In this document: in pieces, positions 8,435 through 12,613 of the stretch | How positions within the stretch are numbered: position 1 is the stretch's first letter | How the letters are laid out: each line of letters begins with the position of its first letter | NCBI GenBank assembly: GCA_022848835.1 | Contig: JAJISG010000210.1 | Coordinates: forward strand, 1-12,613 | From: Thermoplasmatota archaeon | GTDB lineage: Archaea > Thermoplasmatota > Thermoplasmata > RBG-16-68-12 > JAJISG01 | DNA length: 12,613 bases | Reading direction: 5' to 3' | Program-made: the position numbers and the translations under genes | Notes under the pieces: model-generated | Told to the model about the DNA's origin: nothing | The model's input: only the letters and a program-made list of their open reading frames with translations | Database searches by the model: none

Positions 8435-10645
8435 ATGGTGAGTGAACCGAGACCGAATGGTCCCGATGCTTCGGCGAGACCGCCGATCATTCTCGTCATC
8501 CTAGATACACTGCGTGCGGACATGCTCTACAGGCAGGACCTACTCGGGGGCCTCCCCACGATGAGGAGGCTCTTTGAACAATCCTACCTCTTCACACGCG
8601 CCTATTCACCCTCCCACTGGACCTTACCGTCCCACGCATCGCTGTTTACTGGATTGACACCGAACGACCACATGGCGCATCCTCCACACATGAGGCTACG
8701 CAATGATGTGCCCACCATAGCTGAGGTCTTTCGAAGACGCGGCTATCTCACGGCTTGCATCACATGCAACCCCTGGCTCTCTGAAACGTTCGGGATGACA
8801 CGAGGATTCGATATCGTGTGGAGACCGCGCTTCCTGTCCATTGCGTGGCGTCTCAACAGCGCGGCAGATCACCTGGCCGGGAGCTTCAACGGGCACAATG
8901 GAGTCGTGCGCACGACGGCAAGCCTGGCTAAGCTGTTGGCGGCCATCATCCTCTCCAGTCCGGCGATGGATAACGGTGCTCGCTCCCTGACGCGCGGTCT
9001 GAGGCGCATCGTGCGCGGCGAGCAGGCCCCTCCGTTCCTCGTGATCAACCTGATGGAAGCTCACGGCCCGTATCACGGCCGTGGAGGATTTTCGGGATGG
9101 AAAAAGCGGATTCGGCACCAGGGGATCTTCGGACGCTGGGAGAGGCTGAAGTTCGCCATTATGGGCGGCCGCCTGCCAATCACAGAGGGAATGCGGCGCG
9201 ATATAGGTGGAATCTACTGGGAGAACGTGAGATATCTGGATTCTCAACTCGGCATCCTCTTGCGAAATCTCCCAGATGGGTTCCTAGACAGTGGTTTCCT
9301 AATCTTCGTCTCAGACCACGGTCAGCTCCTGGGAGAGCGGGGCGGCATCGATCACTCTGCCGGATTGAATGAGGAGCTCATTCACGTTCCCCTCGCCATT
9401 CGTCCGCCAGGGGGAGATGGTGGGTTCCGTGTGGACCGTCCAATGGACATTACCTGGTTATACTTCCTGCTCTCTGCCATCGCCTCAGGGGAACGGGACC
9501 CTCTCTCAGCTTGGCTGAGATGGCTAGACGATCAGGATGCGGTGATCAGCGTGGCCCACGGAGGTACAGTGCCGTATGTCGATCGGCTTAGGGGACGTGA
9601 CGCCCACTTCAGAGAGGACCTGCTCGCCTTCAAGACTAGGCACGACCATCCAGCCCTGGCATGCATCCAGGGCCGTTGGAAGCTCATATGTCACCTCGGG
9701 CGGCAGGAGGATGAGTTGTACGATCTGACCGAGGATCCACAGGAACTGGTGAGTATTGTGAAGGGAGAGAAGGACGTACTGGAGGACCTGCACGAGAAGC
9801 TGCGGGAGAGGTTCCTCAACTCTGTGAGGGACACCCCGGGCCAGGGGTACAGGGATGGATTACCTCTGGATGACAAGAAGGCAATCTCGGACATAATCCT
9901 GTTGAGAGCAATAGATGCAAAGCGGAACCCTGTCCTCGTCTGGACAGGGGGAAAGGACAGCACTCTTGTGTTGTATCTGACCTTTGAGGTGGCCAATCGG
10001 GAGGGCTTGAAGGTGCCGCCCATCATGATTGTCGACCACGGCCAGCACTTCCAAGAGACCTGGTCCTTCGCGGAGGAGATTGCACAGAGTACGGGACTTC
10101 AGATCATCACGGCCCGGAATGAGGATCTACTGGCAGCGGCCGGAGAGGGTGTAGAGACGGTGCCGCTTGAGTCTCTAGATTTGGAGAACCAGGAAGAGGC
10201 TCTCAAGGCTGGGCTCGAGGGAACAGAAGTGCCTCTATCTCTGGACACCCCCGTGGGCAACCATCTACTCAAGACAGTCGCCCTTAAGCGCGCCCTCCGG
10301 GAGAATGGATTTGAAACAGTCATCGCAGGCATTCGCTGGGACGAGAACCCAGCCAGATCGGATGAGGTCTTCTTCTCGCCCCGAGAGGACCCGCCCCACA
10401 TGAGGGTGCATCCCATCCTACCCTGGACAGAGCGGGAGGTGTGGGAGTATACGCTGCAGAACGGCCTGCCCATTCACCCGCTATACAGAGTTGGTTATCG
10501 TTCCTTCGACGGGGTCAAGGACAGCGAGCCCACGGATACGCGCCCCGCCTGGGAGCAGGACCTGCAGGCCACTCCCGAACGGGCAGGTCGGGCCCAGGAC
10601 AAGGAGGAGATAATGAAGAGGCTGCGGGCACTGGGATACTTCTAG
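8435..10645 (+). CDS. Sulfatase-like hydrolase fused to PAPS-reductase/CysD-like PP-loop domain
   Basis: 736 residues from the preferred ATG at 8435; the frame is open back to GTG 8288, but that start would enter the divergent promoter region and adds 49 non-conserved residues. Residues about 15-470 are a sulfatase/alkaline-phosphatase-superfamily domain: ILVILDTLRADML (metal ligand D24), SPSHWTLPSHASLFTG with Thr63 where sulfatases carry the Cys/Ser converted to formylglycine, VSDHG (D294, H295), H307, and a typical C-terminal WKLICHL...DELYDLTEDPQE. Residues about 485-736 form a PP-loop ATP-pyrophosphatase domain: VWTGGKDST (504-509 TGGKDS), VDHGQHFQETW, GIRWDENPARSDE, HPILPWTEREVWEY, and a C-terminal ERAGRAQDKEE. 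This is like archaeal PAPS-reductase-family or CysD-like proteins, and lacks the KxECGLH-type Cys motif of reductases. No signal peptide. A link between sulfate-ester cleavage and sulfate activation is conceivable but is inference; Thr63 also allows a phosphodiesterase or phosphotransferase role. Confidence 0.85.
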   Translation: MVSEPRPNGPDASARPPIILVILDTLRADMLYRQDLLGGLPTMRRLFEQSYLFTRAYSPSHWTLPSHASLFTGLTPNDHMAHPPHMRLRNDVPTIAEVFRRRGYLTACITCNPWLSETFGMTRGFDIVWRPRFLSIAWRLNSAADHLAGSFNGHNGVVRTTASLAKLLAAIILSSPAMDNGARSLTRGLRRIVRGEQAPPFLVINLMEAHGPYHGRGGFSGWKKRIRHQGIFGRWERLKFAIMGGRLPITEGMRRDIGGIYWENVRYLDSQLGILLRNLPDGFLDSGFLIFVSDHGQLLGERGGIDHSAGLNEELIHVPLAIRPPGGDGGFRVDRPMDITWLYFLLSAIASGERDPLSAWLRWLDDQDAVISVAHGGTVPYVDRLRGRDAHFREDLLAFKTRHDHPALACIQGRWKLICHLGRQEDELYDLTEDPQELVSIVKGEKDVLEDLHEKLRERFLNSVRDTPGQGYRDGLPLDDKKAISDIILLRAIDAKRNPVLVWTGGKDSTLVLYLTFEVANREGLKVPPIMIVDHGQHFQETWSFAEEIAQSTGLQIITARNEDLLAAAGEGVETVPLESLDLENQEEALKAGLEGTEVPLSLDTPVGNHLLKTVALKRALRENGFETVIAGIRWDENPARSDEVFFSPREDPPHMRVHPILPWTEREVWEYTLQNGLPIHPLYRVGYRSFDGVKDSEPTDTRPAWEQDLQATPERAGRAQDKEEIMKRLRALGYF

Positions 10646-10893
10646 GGCTTCTATGTTAGAACTCTTCAGCGGGGCGTTCGCCTTCACGGCTCATCCTGAC
10701 TTGTTCCGTTTAGTCTTCACACCCCGTTCCCCTTGGCTTGGCCAGTTACCCGCGATTCCGTAGGTCATTTTCGGATGATGCCAAAGCGACGATATTGGGC
10801 TGGGTCCCGCCGATCTGGCCAACTGTGGTAGGTTGTGCGACGAGTGGCTTTCACGCCCGAGCCTTTTAATAAGGCCCATCCCTAGGACCGCTC
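10646..10893. other. intergenic region without a recognised gene
   Basis: 248 nt between the fusion gene and the zinc-protein gene. I find no convincing ORF, tRNA or T-rich terminator on either strand. The only supported element is the promoter at its right end. Confidence 0.6.
10861..10875 (+). promoter_or_regulatory. TATA box of the zinc-protein/aEF-1beta unit, flanked by inverted repeat
   Basis: TTTTAATAA at 10864-10872 is centred 26 nt before the GTG at 10894, indicating a leaderless transcript. It sits within a small inverted repeat, GCCTT (10861-10865) and AAGGC (10871-10875), around TTAAT; this might be a regulator site or chance. Confidence 0.7.
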
Positions 10894-11067
10894 GTGTTGG
10901 CGTGGATTGACAGCAGATGCGTCTCCTGTGGCCAGCCTCTTACCGAGAAGGGCTCTGTTCTCTTCCCATGCCCCATGTGCGGCAAGGCGATCATCGGGCG
11001 GTGCGGGCGCTGTCGGAATCAGAGTGTGCCGTATGCTTGCGAGGAGTGTGGCTTTGAAGGACCCTAG
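10894..11067 (+). CDS. Small zinc-ribbon protein with four CxxC pairs (HVO_2753-like)
   Basis: 57 residues. Four Cys pairs, C9-x2-C12, C26-x2-C29, C37-x2-C40 and C49-x2-C52, three of them with Gly after the second Cys, predict two zinc sites in a tiny protein. The arrangement matches the archaeal micro-protein family represented by Haloferax HVO_2753, which to my knowledge affects swarming and biofilm formation there; its molecular target is unknown. Start GTG 10894 is chosen because the TATA box lies 26 nt upstream (leaderless); TTG 10897 directly follows and cannot be excluded. The stop TAG is 8 nt before the aEF-1beta start and merges into its SD, so the two are one operon. As I recall, this gene pair recurs across archaea, which suggests a translation-linked role (inference). 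Confidence 0.88.
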   Translation: MLAWIDSRCVSCGQPLTEKGSVLFPCPMCGKAIIGRCGRCRNQSVPYACEECGFEGP

Positions 11068-11072
11068 GTGAT
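11067..11072 (+). promoter_or_regulatory. Shine-Dalgarno of aEF-1beta
   Basis: GGTGAT, overlapping the preceding TAG stop and ending 3 nt before TTG 11076. It matches the 3' part of the extended SD GGAGGTGAT in correct register and supports the TTG start. Confidence 0.6.
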
Positions 11073-11075
11073 CCC

Positions 11076-11336
11076 TTGGCCAGAGTGGCAGTTACATTCA
11101 GAATAATGCCGGTAGATGTGGAGGCGGACCTAGACGAGATTAAGAAGGGGCTAGAGGCTGCCTTTGGTTCTGACCTACGGGAGGTCGTGCAGGTGCCTGT
11201 GGCCTTCGGCCTCTCAGCCCTGGAGACCATCGTCCTTCTCGATGACGTTGGCGGCCAGATGGAAGAGTCTGAGAGGAACATCAAAACCCTGAAAGGGGTC
11301 AGCAGCGTGGAGACCCTGTCTGTCGACCTTCTCTGA
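11076..11336 (+). CDS. Translation elongation factor aEF-1beta
   Basis: Guanine-nucleotide exchange factor that reloads aEF-1alpha with GTP in the cytoplasm. The 86 residues match the family's usual size (about 90) and pattern: ARVAVTFRIMPVDVEADLDEIKK at the start, a central FGLSALETIVLLDDVGG, and the C-terminal EESERNIKTLKGVSSVETLSVDLL. The start is TTG, supported by the SD at 11067-11072 and by the conserved N-terminus beginning one residue later; no ATG is available before the conserved part. It is the second gene of a leaderless two-gene transcript with the small zinc protein. The following MscS gene has its own promoter. Confidence 0.95.
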   Translation: MARVAVTFRIMPVDVEADLDEIKKGLEAAFGSDLREVVQVPVAFGLSALETIVLLDDVGGQMEESERNIKTLKGVSSVETLSVDLL

Positions 11337-11369
11337 AGATTATCTTCCCAGGTCCCCATGAACAAACAG

Positions 11370-11376
11370 TTAAATA
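11370..11376 (+). promoter_or_regulatory. TATA box of the MscS-type channel gene
   Basis: TTAAATA in the 62-nt gap after aEF-1beta, centred 26 nt before GTG 11399. The spacing indicates a leaderless transcript starting at that GTG. Confidence 0.65.
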
Positions 11377-11398
11377 GAAATCCTTGGTTGATTGCGAT

Positions 11399-12613
11399 GT
11401 GCTATCCCACGCCCTGGACGTGACCCAGGACCTCACGGGCTTCCTGGTCACCTCCTGGCCAGCACTAGTTCTCACAGCCTTTCTGACCGTCGCCATTCTC
11501 TATGTCGTCGCCTATGCCAACCGCTTCTTCGAGTACCTGAAAGCCCAGGAGAGCCAGTACCTGGGGCGACGCACGCTCAACCTGCTGAGGAGGACGATGC
11601 TAGGTACCTGGATCGGCCTCATTCTCATCCTGGTCCTCGTGGCCTTTGCCGGCTACTCTCCAGAAATTAAGAGCTTTCTCAGGATAGTCGTCCTTCATGT
11701 CCCATCGGTTCTCGTGGTTGTCTTCAGTCTCACGGCATCGGTAGCGAGTGCCCAGGTGGTGGGTAGGTTCCTGTCATACCTTCGCGGTCAGTTGGAGGAG
11801 AAGCCTGAGAAGGTGTTACCGGCTCGCTCCTTCGTGGTGACGGAGATGGTGAGCAAGTACTCCCTCTACGCCTTGGGACTGGTTGTAGGGGTCTTGGGGG
11901 GTCTGGGCCTCCTTCCGCCTGAGGATGTGCTTATCAGGACCCTTATCGACCAGGCCATCTTCACCCCTCTCGCCCCGCTGCTGGACCTCCGTTACCTGAC
12001 GGCGCTCCTCACCACCTTGATTTTCATGGTCATCGCCGCTCGCCTGGCGGACTCCGTCTTCAGTGACTTCAGGAAGAGGACCCGGAAGTTCACGCCCAGA
12101 ATCGTGGACCTCTTTCGCTCTGTCACGAAGTACACAATATTCGTCGCTGCGGCCCTCGCCATAATCTTCCTCACCCTGGCTCTTGGGCTCTCCGCCGATC
12201 AGCTCATACTCATCGGCCTTATCATAGTCCTCATGGGCCTCGCCGCGACCCTGGTCCTCCATGAACCTATCAGCAACGCCCTCTCCGGCATCGCCCTCAT
12301 CAACACGGACCCGTTCCGCGAGGGGGAGAGGATAAAGATAGGGGATTCCTTGGTGTGCGATGTCTTGGAGGTCAACCTGACCAGCACTAAGGTCAAGACT
12401 CTCAAGGACGAGCTAGTAAACATACCGAACCGGGAGCTCCTCTCCAAGTCGATTATGAACTTCAGCAGGTCGAAGTCCTACGCCCTGACCGTGGATGTCA
12501 CCGTCAGCTTCGACACCCCTCACTGGAAAGTGGAGAGCCTGCTGACGGAGGCGGCCAAGAGGACGGAGGGCATCATCGGTGATCCCCAACCACATGTCTT
12601 CGCTCGGAAGATC
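11399..12613 (+). CDS. MscS-type mechanosensitive channel, 3' end cut by window
   Basis: 405 residues visible, frame open at the window end. Probable membrane spans: about 19-40, 67-86, 96-118, 154-173, 199-220, 243-262 and 267-288, the last leading into the pore-lining helix (Gly/Ala-rich to about 302). Then comes the MscS beta domain, NALSGIALINTDPFREGERIKIG...VLEVNLTSTKVKTLKDELVNIPNREL, and the start of the C-terminal alpha/beta domain (from about 361). E. coli MscS has three spans, so the N-terminal sensor part here is longer, with about seven. Such channels release solutes on osmotic downshock; an archaeal role is inferred from the family. Start: GTG at 11399 with TATA at -26; TTG 11384 is in frame but would lie upstream of the expected transcript start. 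An ATG overlapping at 11397 is in another frame. Confidence 0.9.
   Translation, partial: MLSHALDVTQDLTGFLVTSWPALVLTAFLTVAILYVVAYANRFFEYLKAQESQYLGRRTLNLLRRTMLGTWIGLILILVLVAFAGYSPEIKSFLRIVVLHVPSVLVVVFSLTASVASAQVVGRFLSYLRGQLEEKPEKVLPARSFVVTEMVSKYSLYALGLVVGVLGGLGLLPPEDVLIRTLIDQAIFTPLAPLLDLRYLTALLTTLIFMVIAARLADSVFSDFRKRTRKFTPRIVDLFRSVTKYTIFVAAALAIIFLTLALGLSADQLILIGLIIVLMGLAATLVLHEPISNALSGIALINTDPFREGERIKIGDSLVCDVLEVNLTSTKVKTLKDELVNIPNRELLSKSIMNFSRSKSYALTVDVTVSFDTPHWKVESLLTEAAKRTEGIIGDPQPHVFARKI

Noticed and set aside
10765..10800. C/D-box-like RNA around GGATGATG
   Set aside because: The C-box match is incomplete and no D box (CTGA) follows at a suitable distance.

Overview
The window is archaeal chromosome, shown by an RNA polymerase subunit gene cluster (rpoH-rpoB-rpoA1-rpoA2), elongation factor aEF-1beta, BHB-type tRNA introns and TATA boxes placed 26-27 nt ahead of leaderless start codons. 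The largest subunit is split into A' and A'' as in archaea, but subunit B is one uninterrupted chain. Together with the sequence style, this suggests a GC-rich Thermoplasmata-like euryarchaeon. The lineage is an inference from memory, not from a tree.

Minus strand, 8274 to 1: a tRNA-Lys(UUU) gene is followed after 29 nt by rpoH, rpoB, rpoA1 and rpoA2, with A'' almost complete at the window edge. The four subunit genes overlap or abut, each start is preceded by the end of the previous gene, and three have clear Shine-Dalgarno sequences. I see no promoter between the tRNA and rpoH, so the tRNA is probably the first cistron of the RNA polymerase operon. The tRNA gene is the most striking feature: it reads as a perfect 74-nt tRNA only if three introns are removed, one each in the D loop, anticodon loop and T loop. 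The D-loop and T-loop introns have good bulge-helix-bulge splice structures.

Plus strand, 8435 to 10645: a gene divergent from the tRNA encodes an unusual fusion. Its N-terminal part is a sulfatase/alkaline-phosphatase-superfamily hydrolase with Thr at the nucleophile position. Its C-terminal part is a PP-loop domain of the PAPS-reductase/CysD type.

Plus strand, 10894 to 12613: a 57-residue protein with four CxxC pairs and aEF-1beta form a two-gene unit. A multi-span MscS-type channel follows and runs off the end. The small zinc protein, the MscS gene and probably the fusion gene appear to be leaderless.

Other unusual points are an N-terminal helix-hairpin-helix-like domain plus basic linker on RpoA2, and a CxxC...CxxC insertion inside RpoB. 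No mobile element, CRISPR array or intein was seen.
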